Source: UBA3839 sp902776985 (GTDB lineage: Bacteria; Bacteroidota; Bacteroidia; Bacteroidales; Bacteroidaceae). Taken from it: DNA of 64,000 nucleotides. Below are positions 52,601-61,261 of this stretch, piece by piece (within the stretch, counting starts at the first letter, position 1; the number at the start of each line of letters is the position of its first letter). The notes under the pieces were generated by a model, which worked only from the letters and a program-made list of their open reading frames with translations, was not told the DNA's origin and did not search any database. The position numbers and the translations under genes were made by a program. The stretch covers positions 42,366 to 106,365 of the forward strand of contig CACYSD010000019.1 of assembly GCA_902776985.1 (NCBI GenBank), given 5' to 3'.

Positions 52601-53019
52601 TACTCACCGTCACCTGCAGGAGTGTCGGTGTTGCTTTCAACTACGTTGCTGGTAAGTTCCACAGCTTTGAGGATTGCCTTGATCTCGGTAGTTGGAGTGT
52701 AGATGATGCGGCGGCGGTAAACCTTGCCTGCACCAGCTTCCTCTGCGGTTGCAGCTGCCTTTGCCTTTACTCCGAAGCGGAAGGTGCCGATACCTGGAAC
52801 TTCCACAGAGTGACCTTCACAGAGGAGGTTCTTGAACTCCTTGCCAATGGCGTCGGAAGCGATATAGAGCTGTCCCTTGTCGATGTGGCTGTTACGAAGA
52901 ACGTGTTCGTAGAACGACTTTGCGTCGATGCGGCTGAAGATAACTGAACGAGTTACGTACGCGCTTTCTTTCTTGAATGCAAGATTCTGGAGATTGGATT
53001 TCAAAACTACTTTTCCCAT
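52600..53019 (-). CDS. HU family DNA-binding protein (HU-related type)
   Basis: 139 aa. Matches the Bacteroidota 'histone-like, putative' branch of HU: an N-terminal extension MGKVVLKSNLQNLAFKKESAY, then helices (SFYEHVLRNSHIDKGQLYIASDAIGKEFKNLLCEGHSVEVPGIGTFRFGV, recognised as LYIASDAIGKEFKNLL and VEVPGIGTFRFGV) and a C-terminal YRRRIIYTPTTEIKAIL. It bends or coats DNA in the nucleoid. It has a full promoter at 53196-53228 and an unusually long 5' leader of about 170 nt. Confidence 0.9.
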   Translation of the reverse strand: MGKVVLKSNLQNLAFKKESAYVTRSVIFSRIDAKSFYEHVLRNSHIDKGQLYIASDAIGKEFKNLLCEGHSVEVPGIGTFRFGVKAKAAATAEEAGAGKVYRRRIIYTPTTEIKAILKAVELTSNVVESNTDTPAGDGE

Positions 53020-53506
53020 AATAATAAATTTGTTTTAAGGTTAATACTCGTTCGCACTTAGGCGAATTAATAATAATGTGTGTTAAGTGTCGGAAGGATT
53101 GTCGTGAGAGTGTTTTTCATTTCAGGCAGTTTGTGTTTTCCGTTGGCGCCTTGTGGAAGACTGTGTGTCTGCCGTCGTTTTTCCTTTCGACGATGCAAAG
53201 GTAACATCATCCGCAAGCTTTTTCCAAATCTATTTCCATCTTTCGAAACATACGTGCCACGTATCCCCTCTTCTGTGCCACGTAAGACGAAGTATTACTA
53301 TTAAGCTTTTTTGCCATTTCCTCCAATAAAATTTCATTGTTTATCAAACTTTTCCATAGGGGAGGAATGGTGGTAAATGCGTAAATAGCTCATTATATGC
53401 AGGTTTAGTGATAATGCAGATGCGAAAATTTTCCATGGGTAAGTTGAACAACGTATTATAAAGAATTGTAACTTTGCCAGCGAAACCTTACTAATATCAA
53501 CCGTTT
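53020..53506. other. Intergenic region between HU gene and TPR regulator
   Basis: No gene is supported. It contains the HU leader and promoter, followed by AT-rich sequence and the promoter of the TPR regulator (TAACTTTG at 53469-53476, with TTG 22 nt upstream at 53444-53446). Confidence 0.7.
53196..53228 (-). promoter_or_regulatory. Predicted promoter of the HU-type gene
   Basis: Minus strand TTTG (53228-53225), 21-nt spacer, TACCTTTG (53203-53196). Transcription would begin near 53189, leaving about 170 nt of untranslated leader. Confidence 0.7.
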
Positions 53507-54991
53507 ATGAAAAAGCTAAGTCCTTTCGCATTGTTTCTGATGCTCTGTATGCTATTCGCCTGCACAGGCGAGAAGAGAACCGAGCAGATGGATGCCAAGG
53601 CTTGTCTGGAAGCAGGTAAAGCTGCTTTGGCAAGCGACAGCATACGTCAGGGAGAGACTTTGTTGCGAAAGGCAATCAGTAAAGCCGAGGAGAACGGTGA
53701 CTGGCACACCTGTTATCTGGCATATCAACAATTGGCTCAGTCGCTTTCATGGAGCAATTCCGAAAAAGCTTTTTCACTTGCAAAGAAAGCGGTTGCTGTT
53801 TACGAGCGGCATCCTGACGACGAGCGCAATCACATTATCCTCCTGGACTTTGCAGGCACGTATGCGGCTCAGTTGGCATACAACACCGAAGGGAATATGG
53901 ACGAAGCCCTCGCGCTCACGCGTCGCGCATATAATATAGCGGTAAAGGAGAAGCAGGACGATCTGATCTGTCAGACTCTGACCAGTCTGGCAAATATCTA
54001 CTGGGCAGACGGAGACAATAAGCAGGCACTTGCTTTAGCCAAAGAAGCGGAGACCTTTGCCACTCCTGAACTCTTACAAGGAACCCTGCAGGTTCTTGCC
54101 CGTTGTTACATGGACTGCGACTCGTTGCCACAAGCAGAAGCCACCTATCGCCGCATGAAACCTGGTGATGACATCCATGCAGCCTATATCGTTCAAAGCA
54201 GTCTTGCAAAGATAGCCGTTCGACGCCAGTCTTCGGAAGAAGCGGAACTCGCTATCGATTCCGCCTTCGATGAGGCAGAGTCGCTCTATTTCAAAGCTTT
54301 GGAACAGAAGGACGACTACTATCAGGCGACATTGAAGCAGGAGCAGGAAAACGAACGGCTGACTTATTCTTCAGCCTTGCATCGTCGTACATTCATTTTA
54401 GTTATTATCGGCATCGTTTTACTCTCTGTTACAGTTATCCTCTTGCTTCGCTATCGCATGAAGCTCCTAAAGCAGCAACGTGCCCATGAGAGCATCAAAC
54501 GGCAACAGGAATCACTACTCCACGCACAGGAGAAGAAACTATTGCAGCAGCAGGCGGATTCGCAACGTGAGCAACTTCGCCAGTCGGCAGAGGTAGTAGC
54601 TTTCCTCCGGCAGTTCATCCTCCAGCGTTCGGAAGTGATTCAGAAACTCAATGCAAGCAACGACTCACATGTTAATCTCTCTCTGCGCGAATGGGCAGAT
54701 GTGGAACGTACGCTCAATGCCATCGAAGGCAACCTCTTTGCCAATCTCAGGAAAAACCATCCTGCTTTGAAGGAAGAGGACTTACAGCTCTGCATCCTTA
54801 CCCGTCTGCAACTCAGCAACCGTGCCATCGGCAACATCTACGGTCTCACCGTCTCTGCGGCTCAGCACCGCAAACTGAAACTGAAAAAAGACTTATTGGG
54901 CGAATCAGATCCAGACACAACACTGGAACAGGTGCTTGAACGCCTAAAGCAGGTTTATCAGGAGTCCACTATTTCCGAAACCACAAATTGA
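53507..54991 (+). CDS. Membrane-anchored TPR regulator with C-terminal helix-turn-helix
   Basis: 494 aa. The N-terminus is a lipoprotein-type signal (C19 in LFAC, then TGEKR). Residues of about 30 to 280 are tetratricopeptide-like helical repeats (for example DLICQTLTSLANIYWADGDNKQALALAKEAE). One transmembrane helix (about 303-322, FILVIIGIVLLSVTVILLL) is followed by a coiled coil rich in Gln/Glu/Arg (325-385) and a helical HTH-like C-terminus (LQLCILTRLQLSNRAIGNIYGLTVSAAQHRKLKLKK, recognised as LSNRAIGNIYGLT and SAAQHRKLKLKK). This is the layout of Bacteroidota periplasmic-sensing TPR regulators. It is placed just before the surface-protein block and probably controls it. A lipid anchor plus internal TM is odd. 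Confidence 0.8.
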   Translation: MKKLSPFALFLMLCMLFACTGEKRTEQMDAKACLEAGKAALASDSIRQGETLLRKAISKAEENGDWHTCYLAYQQLAQSLSWSNSEKAFSLAKKAVAVYERHPDDERNHIILLDFAGTYAAQLAYNTEGNMDEALALTRRAYNIAVKEKQDDLICQTLTSLANIYWADGDNKQALALAKEAETFATPELLQGTLQVLARCYMDCDSLPQAEATYRRMKPGDDIHAAYIVQSSLAKIAVRRQSSEEAELAIDSAFDEAESLYFKALEQKDDYYQATLKQEQENERLTYSSALHRRTFILVIIGIVLLSVTVILLLRYRMKLLKQQRAHESIKRQQESLLHAQEKKLLQQQADSQREQLRQSAEVVAFLRQFILQRSEVIQKLNASNDSHVNLSLREWADVERTLNAIEGNLFANLRKNHPALKEEDLQLCILTRLQLSNRAIGNIYGLTVSAAQHRKLKLKKDLLGESDPDTTLEQVLERLKQVYQESTISETTN

Positions 54992-55018
54992 TGTTTAACT
55001 ATTAAATATATATCAACC

Positions 55019-57139
55019 ATGAACCGAGTTATTTTATTTCTGATAGTTTGTCTGTTTTCCCTCTCAGGACAAGCACAAGAGAATGACACATACCTTCCCT
55101 TTGTACAAAAAGGGAAAACATGGAATATGGTTCGTGCACCTCAAATCGGACCAACCGCAACTAAAGTGCGTTTTTATTTCTCTAACGAAGAGGTTCAGAT
55201 TGGGGACCAGACTTATCTGACAATGTATTCAGAAGAGGAAAGTGCTGATTCTACAATAATCAAGAAGATAGGTCTTTACAGAGAGGAAGGAAAGACAGTA
55301 TATCGCTACAACGAAGAGACGCAATCGGACGAGATGTACTACGATTTCTCTCTGAAAGTCGGCGACACATTCACTCACAAGCTGCATGTTGGTTATACTC
55401 AGAATTGTAAAGTTGTGGAAGAAGACGAACTAATTGTCAACGGACATCATTTGCGACTGCTGTCGATAGAGGCAACAAGTGCGTTCGGCACTCTTAGAAT
55501 AGCTTGGGTTGAAGGTGTAGGCAGCACCAATGGGTTTTACTGTAGGGATGACTACGTAAGTAAATACGGAGACCCTTTCGGTCCTCATGAAGCCTTTGTC
55601 GACAATTCCACTATTACAAATGTTTCTTATGTGCTATACGGAGCCGAAAGCAACTATGCGTTTCTCCCGTTTAACTTTGTAAACATGGAGTGCGGCTTTC
55701 AAGGGCAGCAACTGGTTTGCGGTGACGAGAGTGAAGACGGTGAGAACAACCAACTCTACTGTGAACTTATAGGTGAAGAACGACCAGGAGCAGTCTCTCT
55801 GCATGTGAAAGGTTATATGTACTGTCAGTGTGGTCCTAATAATTATATATATTGCAAGGAAAAAGATTCTGGGAACAGGAATTTTTATGTTTCTTTGGAA
55901 ATAGAGGAAGCAGAACCGACAACGGACTGTAAAGGACTGTATTTTGTGGATTTGTATTTTCCAATTTTTTATCTCGGCCGTCCTAAATACGTGGAATTCC
56001 AAGGTGAACGATTCCCAATTTTCAACCATATAGGGAACTATAGGCATCTGATAAGCGACCAGAAAGTTTGGAAAGTAGGATGGTTTCCCGATGGAGGAAA
56101 TGTGGCTCAGCGGTTGGCATATTATTATTTCGATGGAGACACAATCATTGGAGAGCAGAAGGCAAAGCGATTGATGTGTAGATGGGAGGCTGCTCCCGAC
56201 TATGCCTTTGCGGACGACAGCCAGACTTATACCGAATATGTGGCTGCACTCTATGAGACGGACTATTGTGTCTTATTTGCACTTCCTAACCAGAAAGAAT
56301 TCTCGCTGTTATATGATTATGCAGCATATACAGGTATGTCTTTTTATGTTGGTGATGCTATCACATGGAATGAACCTTCCGAACAATCATCAAATTGCAC
56401 AGTAATAGATAAAGGGGTAATCGATGAATCTTGTTTCAAAGGAAATTACATGAAGGTCGGTTTCGGCAAAAGATTAAAAAACGAAGGTGGTTACTCCGAT
56501 GGTGAAGCCATTTGGTATGAAGGAGTTGGCGGACTTCCTATGCCACTAAATAATTATCCTTATATCATACCGCCATGTTTGTGTGATTATTATCATCTGT
56601 TTTCATGTGTAGATGGTGAAGAAATAATCTATATGGATAATGAAGGTAAAATTGACGGAGTGACTCCAGATGATGAAGAAGCAAAGCGTCGTATTGACTT
56701 CACACATACCATCAAGACCCAGCCTAAAGCACCTCGACGCAATGCAACTCAGGAGACAGAAGAACTTATCTTCGGAGAATACAGCCAAAACCAGCTTGTC
56801 GTTAATCTTGGGCAACTCAAAGACGACTATACGGTTAGTATTGTCAACCCTTCTGGACGCATTGTTTACAAGAAGAAAGTGAAAGCAGGCTCTGTGCTTG
56901 CCCTGAACATCGATATATCAGAATACACCAACTCCGACTACACCATTACTCTGGAGAACGACCAGGAATGTTTCACTGGTGTTTTCAATCCCTACGATGT
57001 TGTTGGAATAGAAAGCCTCTCTTCCAACCACTCCATTAAGGGCGACGGGAAAATCTTCGATCTCACCGGTCGCTGCCTGAATACTGTCCCAGAAAAAGGA
57101 ATGTACATCAAGGATGGCAGGAAATATTCTGTACGCTAA
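55019..57139 (+). CDS. Secreted protein with tail domain, unknown function
   Basis: 706 aa. Signal peptide about 1-19 (LSGQA-QEN). The chain has two copies of a motif set shared with the genes at 60235 and 61262: a start such as YLPFVQKGKTWNMV, then an acidic YRYNEETQSDEMYYDFSLKVGD and WVEGVGSTNGF. Toward the C-terminus, about residues 560-660 resemble DUF3244 (NQLVVNLGQLKDDYTVSIVN; IDISEYTNSDYTITLEND), then a tail IFDLTGRCLNTVPEKGMYI. The tail is of the type found in Prevotella secreted proteins and resembles the end of type IX secretion signals; whether it directs secretion here is unproven. No catalytic motif is evident. Confidence 0.72.
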   Translation: MNRVILFLIVCLFSLSGQAQENDTYLPFVQKGKTWNMVRAPQIGPTATKVRFYFSNEEVQIGDQTYLTMYSEEESADSTIIKKIGLYREEGKTVYRYNEETQSDEMYYDFSLKVGDTFTHKLHVGYTQNCKVVEEDELIVNGHHLRLLSIEATSAFGTLRIAWVEGVGSTNGFYCRDDYVSKYGDPFGPHEAFVDNSTITNVSYVLYGAESNYAFLPFNFVNMECGFQGQQLVCGDESEDGENNQLYCELIGEERPGAVSLHVKGYMYCQCGPNNYIYCKEKDSGNRNFYVSLEIEEAEPTTDCKGLYFVDLYFPIFYLGRPKYVEFQGERFPIFNHIGNYRHLISDQKVWKVGWFPDGGNVAQRLAYYYFDGDTIIGEQKAKRLMCRWEAAPDYAFADDSQTYTEYVAALYETDYCVLFALPNQKEFSLLYDYAAYTGMSFYVGDAITWNEPSEQSSNCTVIDKGVIDESCFKGNYMKVGFGKRLKNEGGYSDGEAIWYEGVGGLPMPLNNYPYIIPPCLCDYYHLFSCVDGEEIIYMDNEGKIDGVTPDDEEAKRRIDFTHTIKTQPKAPRRNATQETEELIFGEYSQNQLVVNLGQLKDDYTVSIVNPSGRIVYKKKVKAGSVLALNIDISEYTNSDYTITLENDQECFTGVFNPYDVVGIESLSSNHSIKGDGKIFDLTGRCLNTVPEKGMYIKDGRKYSVR

Positions 57140-57208
57140 TTAGTAAAATTTTTTGCTTCACAGTATAAACATTAGTTAGACAATTATTAACCCTCAAACT
57201 TTAGAAAC

Positions 57209-57491
57209 ATGAAAACAACATCTAAAACCTTACTAAGCATCTTTGCATTATTCTTCATGATAGCATTGCCAAGCAATGCACAGCTAAAAGTTCAGTCCAA
57301 TGGTTATGTAATGACAAACTAATGAATATTATACTCATGAGGCAAAAATTGGCACAAATGTTACTAACACACAACCTACTGGTGATGTTGTAATTAATCT
57401 GTCAAACATTGTGATTCATGCCGACACAGTAGAAATACATCCAAATACGACAATAAAAAAATCCAATTTTACAATTATTACAAACCAATAA
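57209..57491 (+). pseudogene. Frameshifted small secreted 'PGTTI' module protein, copy 1
   Basis: ATG 57209 opens a signal peptide (MKTTSKTLLSIFALFFMIAL, then PSNAQ) but stops at 57322 after 37 codons. In the +1 frame, homology continues: EYYTHEAKIGTNVTNTQPTG, DVVINLSNIVIHADTVEIHP, NTTIKKSNFTI, ending at TAA 57489-57491. The second part matches copies 2 (58897-59252) and 4 (61015-61200), as in DVVI...VEI.PNTTIK.S...I. A single-base indel near 57312 would restore the frame. The full-length ancestor was an exported protein of about 90 residues. Confidence 0.72.
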
Positions 57492-57535
57492 TAGACATAA
57501 GAATGAAAAAAACATTGTTCAACACTAAAAACACT

Positions 57536-58816
57536 ATGATTATGAAAAAGTTATTCTGTTATTTTTTGTTATTCGCTGCATTATTTACACTGACAACAGC
57601 TTGCAGCGACGATAAGGATGAAGAACCAACGAAAGAACAACCAGAACAGCCGGAAAACGGAGGTGGTAACGTGAATAACGCTAAACTAACTCCTACAGAA
57701 TTTTCAGCAGCTGTCAAGGGAAGTAACGCGTTTACTCTTTCTCTTATACGTGAGTTGCAGGAATCTAACACACAAGGAAAGAGTTTTTTATGTTCTCCAC
57801 TAAGTGCTTCCTATGCTCTTGGCATTGCAGCTCAAGGCGCAGACCAACAAACCGTTGACGAAATCACGAACGTTCTTAACCTTCCTAAGGGAGACATTTA
57901 TAAAATGAACGAATTCCTTACATTGTTAATGGGTAAAGCTGAAAACACCACAGATAAGGATGTAATAGTCAACATGGCTAATGCCTTCTTCCTTGACAAG
58001 AGTCTTGGGGACGAATTTAATGAGGATTTTGACAAGACCCTGAAAGATAACTATAAAGCAAAGGTTGAATTCCTTGATTTCAGAAGCAACAGCACTCTTG
58101 GATATATCAACAACTGGTGCAAGGAACAAACAAATGGTATGATTCCAACCATTCTTGATAAGATTGGAGAGCAGGATTATTGTTATCTTTTCAATGCACT
58201 CTATTTCAAAGGTAATTGGACTTCACCGTTTGTTCCACAATTAACAAAAACAGGAATGTTTAAAAGGGAAAATGAAGAACTTGTGGAATGTATGTTTATG
58301 AATCAGGATAATAAGTTTCCTTATACAGAATCTATATCGTACCAAGCTGTTCAACTACCCTATGGGAACGGTGATTATAGCATGACCATTCTCCTGCCTG
58401 GCAATATGGGTATTAAAGGACTTCTTGGAGACCTATCCTCATCTGTGTTAAATAACGTAATGGAGGATTTGAAAAAAGAAGCAAACAGGAAACAAGTTAA
58501 ACTTTTTCTTCCAAAATTCAAAACGGAATGCAGTATTGAGCTTAATAGTATATTAGAAGCATCAGGAGTACCTTCACTCTTTACACACACATTGCCAAAT
58601 GTAATTAAAACACCAATACAGATTAGCAGGATGTTCCAAAAAACCGCAATTATTGTAAATGAAGAAGGAACTGAAGCCTCTGCCGTAACAAGTGGTTCTG
58701 GTACATTTGGAGGGCACAACGATATTATATTCAAAGCCGACCATCCTTTCCTCTACTTAATATCCGAGAAAGAAACAGGGGCAATCTTCTTTGCAGGCAT
58801 ATACTGTGGTGACTGA
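57536..58816 (+). CDS. Lipoprotein serpin (serine protease inhibitor)
   Basis: The protein is 426 aa from ATG 57536 (in-frame ATGs also at 57503 and 57542). The signal ends in a lipobox (LTTAC) followed by SDDKDEEP, the acidic pattern associated with surface display of Bacteroidota lipoproteins. The rest is a full-length serpin: FLCSPLSASYALGIAAQGA, the breach/shutter segments NALYFKGNWTSPF and VQLPYGNGDYSMTILLPG, the hinge NEEGTEASAVTSG and FKADHPFLYLI. The hinge keeps small residues (P15-P9), so it could be inhibitory. The reactive loop SGSGTFGGHND is about two residues shorter than antithrombin's; the P1 residue is not certain, but Phe or Gly near TFGG is likely. It probably blocks host or competitor proteases at the cell surface. 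Confidence 0.93.
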   Translation: MIMKKLFCYFLLFAALFTLTTACSDDKDEEPTKEQPEQPENGGGNVNNAKLTPTEFSAAVKGSNAFTLSLIRELQESNTQGKSFLCSPLSASYALGIAAQGADQQTVDEITNVLNLPKGDIYKMNEFLTLLMGKAENTTDKDVIVNMANAFFLDKSLGDEFNEDFDKTLKDNYKAKVEFLDFRSNSTLGYINNWCKEQTNGMIPTILDKIGEQDYCYLFNALYFKGNWTSPFVPQLTKTGMFKRENEELVECMFMNQDNKFPYTESISYQAVQLPYGNGDYSMTILLPGNMGIKGLLGDLSSSVLNNVMEDLKKEANRKQVKLFLPKFKTECSIELNSILEASGVPSLFTHTLPNVIKTPIQISRMFQKTAIIVNEEGTEASAVTSGSGTFGGHNDIIFKADHPFLYLISEKETGAIFFAGIYCGD

Positions 58817-58824
58817 TAAAGAAA

Positions 58825-58896
58825 ATATAATTAGTAAATTAAGTTAAATGGGTATGGTTCTCTGTCTTAACTTATGTAGACAGAGAACCATATCTT
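58825..58896 (+). repeat. 72-bp direct repeat with hairpin, copy 1
   Basis: Identical to 63524-63595. It contains a perfect 13-bp stem (ATGGTTCTCTGTC and its complement) around a 12-nt loop, and lies 9 nt after the serpin stop codon, so copy 1 can act as its terminator. Confidence 0.88.
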
Positions 58897-59252
58897 GATA
58901 TATCAGAAGCATTTCCCCTATAGCTTTCATTCATCTTGTAACTTGGATAATAGGTAATTATGTTGAGTATCCAACAACAGCAGACAGTGTTATAATAAGT
59001 TTGGATAAACATAATTATATTCCAGACATCAGAACATACTATAAAAATTACTATATTCAAAATGAAACTATAAGTGAACAACATTCATATTATGGTAAAA
59101 GCATTTACATAGGTAATCATGTAACATCAGAAAAACCAGCAGGAGATGTAATTATTCAAAATGCAAATGTAACCATCGAGGGTGAAAATGTCATTCTTAA
59201 ACCAGGAACAACTATAAAACACTCAAATGTAATAATCAATAAAAGAGAATGA
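58897..59252 (+). pseudogene. 'PGTTI' module, copy 2, N-terminally truncated
   Basis: The frame that ends at 59252 is open upstream through the 72-bp repeat but has no proper start codon (TTG at 59001 is the only candidate) and no signal peptide. It reads EYPTTADSVIISLDKHNYIP, then YIGNHVTSEKPAGDVIIQNA and NVTIEGENVILKPGTTIKHS. The C-terminal part is homologous to copies 1 and 4. The 5' end seems to have been replaced at the edge of the 72-bp repeat. It overlaps the next ORF at ATGA. Confidence 0.65.
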
Positions 59253-59263
59253 ATTGTGTAATT

Positions 59264-59975
59264 ATGAAAATAAGAATAATATTGATTGGTATAGCTGCTT
59301 GTTCAACTATTGTAACAGTTAAAGCAAAAGAGACAGATACGGATCCTGATATTCTTTACAATCAGGCTCAATTCTATAATGTTGGTGATTGGTGGATAGA
59401 AGGAGAAGTCGAATGGGATTGGTCTGATAGGACAGATAAAAACTGGGATTATTCTTTACATAAATATGTAGTAGAGAACGATACTGTTATAAAAGGAATA
59501 CAATATGTATCTATAAGCAAACAAGTATTCAGAAGGTATGAACAACAAAATACTACTTCTACAAAACAAAGAAACGTTTTTTTTCTAAGAGAAGACTATT
59601 CTGGTAAACAATATATCAGGATTCCGTCTACTGAAGAAGATTATTTGATATGGGACTTCGGTACAAATCTAAAAGACGAGGCATATATCACATGTGGTAC
59701 TATAAACATAAATGATGACAGCCCCTCATATCAACAGAAACAAATAGAGATTAATAATATTGAATTCTATGAACTTAAAAATGGATGCCAGACAGAGATC
59801 CGACATGATGGGAAGTGATTTTATAAATCAATTGACAGAAACTCCATCTATTATCGCTTCTATATACTTTCTAAATCCATATTCCACAATCTTCGACCTC
59901 ACTGGTCGCCGACTCAACTCTGTTCCGGAGAAGGGAATATACATCAAGAATGGCAGGAAATGGTTGAGGAAGTGA
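59264..59975 (+). pseudogene. Frame-disrupted tail-bearing secreted protein
   Basis: From ATG 59264 a signal peptide (MKIRIILIGIAACSTIV-TVKA) leads a protein sharing the paralogue core (SLHKYVVENDTVIKGIQYVS; EEDYLIWDFGTNLKDEAYI) and stops at 59818. The typical C-terminal tail (IFDLTGRRLNSVPEKGIYI) is present just downstream, but in the +1 frame, ending at 59975. Compared with the intact gene at 60235, the segment bearing WIEGIGS is missing, so a deletion plus a frame change is likely. A shortened tail-less protein of about 184 aa might still be made. Confidence 0.7.
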
Positions 59976-60094
59976 TTTTAAATTTATTAATTACAAATTA
60001 ATTCTCCTGTGACATTCTATAAATATGTAACAATGTTGCTTAGAGGTTCTGGTAATTTATGCCTAAACGGAGGTGTTTTGTATAATGCAGATGT
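59952..60094 (+). repeat. 143-bp direct repeat, copy 1
   Basis: Matches 60976-61118 with three mismatches in 143 bp, 1024 bp apart. It covers the end of a tail-coding region, the intergenic bases and the first part of a PGTTI module, and so marks a tandem duplication of the module-plus-protein unit. Confidence 0.9.
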
Positions 60095-60224
60095 CAAAAT
60101 AATAGAAAACAGCCCTTCTAATATTAGGATTTTAAATAATGGCAATATAAATATGCGTGAAGTAACTAATTTTTATATACCTTTGGGAGGAAATTTTCAA
60201 TTCGATTATGGAACCCTAAAATAG
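59991..60224 (+). pseudogene. 'PGTTI' module, copy 3, truncated and diverged
   Basis: Open from 59991 to TAG at 60224 without a signal peptide, reading INSPVTFYKYVTMLLRGSGN and LCLNGGVLYNADVKI; the remainder is unlike the other copies, ending VTNFYIPLGGNFQFDYGTLK. The beginning is nearly identical to copy 4 because of the 143-bp repeat. ATG at 60033 is a possible internal start. I consider it a degenerate exon-like remnant rather than a gene. Confidence 0.55.
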
Positions 60225-60234
60225 GAGAATGTTT

Positions 60235-60999
60235 ATGAAAAAAATTACATTATTTCTTCTTTTAGCCATGACTGGTTGTAAGTGTTTTGCACAAGAGCAT
60301 GAATATCTTCCACTGCTAGAGGAAGGCAAGTGCTGGAACTATATATTTGATTTTGCCTGGGCAGGCGCTCCGAAAGAGTATAATTACTACTATAGCTATT
60401 TTGTCAACGGCGATACTGTTATAAACAACATAACTTGCAAGAAAATATACATGGAGAAAGACGGAAGTGTTACATACAAGGCTGCCATGTATGAAGACGG
60501 GCAGAAAGTGTATTGTTGTAACAATAACAGCACAGATAGTGAATTGCTGTATGATTTTGGTTTGTGCCGTTATGATAAAATGCCTGTAGAAAAAGAAAAT
60601 GTAGAAGTGCTATGCAAATACACCAAGCAGTCCGAATATGAAGGTGTTAACCGTAAGGAAATCTATTGGATTATGATAGATTCATACATGTCTGAAGATT
60701 ATGTTGAACGAATGATGAGTTTGGACAATGATATTTATCTGTCTGAATGGATTGAAGGAATAGGCAGCACTCAAGACTTGTTTTTCACACTACCGTATGA
60801 TGGTAACTACAGCCACATGATATCTTGTGAGCAAAACGGCAAAACACTATACCAAGACTCATACTATACAGGAATCATTGATATAAGAACAAACTCCAAC
60901 GTTTCTTCCCAGATTTTCGACTTCTCCGGTCGCCGCCTCAACTCAGTTCCAGAGAAGGGAATGTACATCAAGGGTGGCAGGAAATGGCTGAGGAAGTGA
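60235..60999 (+). CDS. Secreted tail-bearing protein, paralogue family
   Basis: 254 aa from ATG 60235, chosen because AGGAG (60223-60227) is at optimal distance; the ATG at 60229 is too close. Signal peptide MKKITLFLLLAMTGCKCFAQ with cleavage after CFA, or a lipobox at MTGC. The chain shows the family core: EYLPLLEEGKCWNYIFDF, NGDTVINNITCKKIYM, ELLYDFGLCRYDKMP, LSEWIEGIGSTQDLFF, and it ends with the conserved tail IFDFSGRRLNSVPEKGMYIK. It is the shortest intact member; the first gene of the group (55019) contains the same units in a longer protein. No enzyme motif. Probably surface-located or secreted. Confidence 0.75.
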   Translation: MKKITLFLLLAMTGCKCFAQEHEYLPLLEEGKCWNYIFDFAWAGAPKEYNYYYSYFVNGDTVINNITCKKIYMEKDGSVTYKAAMYEDGQKVYCCNNNSTDSELLYDFGLCRYDKMPVEKENVEVLCKYTKQSEYEGVNRKEIYWIMIDSYMSEDYVERMMSLDNDIYLSEWIEGIGSTQDLFFTLPYDGNYSHMISCEQNGKTLYQDSYYTGIIDIRTNSNVSSQIFDFSGRRLNSVPEKGMYIKGGRKWLRK

Positions 61000-61118
61000 T
61001 TTTAAATTTATTAATTACAAATTAATTCTCCTGTGACATTCTATAAAGATGTAACAATGTTGCTTAGAGGTTCTGGTAATTTATGCCTAAACGAAGGTGT
61101 TTTGTATAATGCAGATGT
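60976..61118 (+). repeat. 143-bp direct repeat, copy 2
   Basis: Second copy of the repeat at 59952-60094, again running from the tail codons into a PGTTI module. Confidence 0.9.
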
Positions 61119-61200
61119 AACAATTGAAGGTGAGAATATTTATTTGATGCCTGGTACAACAATAATAAATTCTGATGTCAATATTAATACGGGGCAATAA
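61015..61200 (+). pseudogene. 'PGTTI' module, copy 4, N-terminally truncated
   Basis: Frame open from 61015 to TAA at 61200, reading INSPVTFYKDVTMLLRGSGN, LCLNEGVLYNADVTIEGENI and YLMPGTTIINSDVNI. The C-terminal pattern TIEGEN.-L.PGTTI..S.V.I matches copies 1 and 2. The signal-peptide part is missing; ATG 61057 is a possible internal start for 47 residues. It precedes the leucine-rich-repeat gene in the same way that copies 1-3 precede other surface proteins. Confidence 0.6.
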
Positions 61201-61261
61201 TTTGGATTATTTCAAAATGTATTTGTTATAACAATGGGATTAAAACATAATCAATTTGCTT

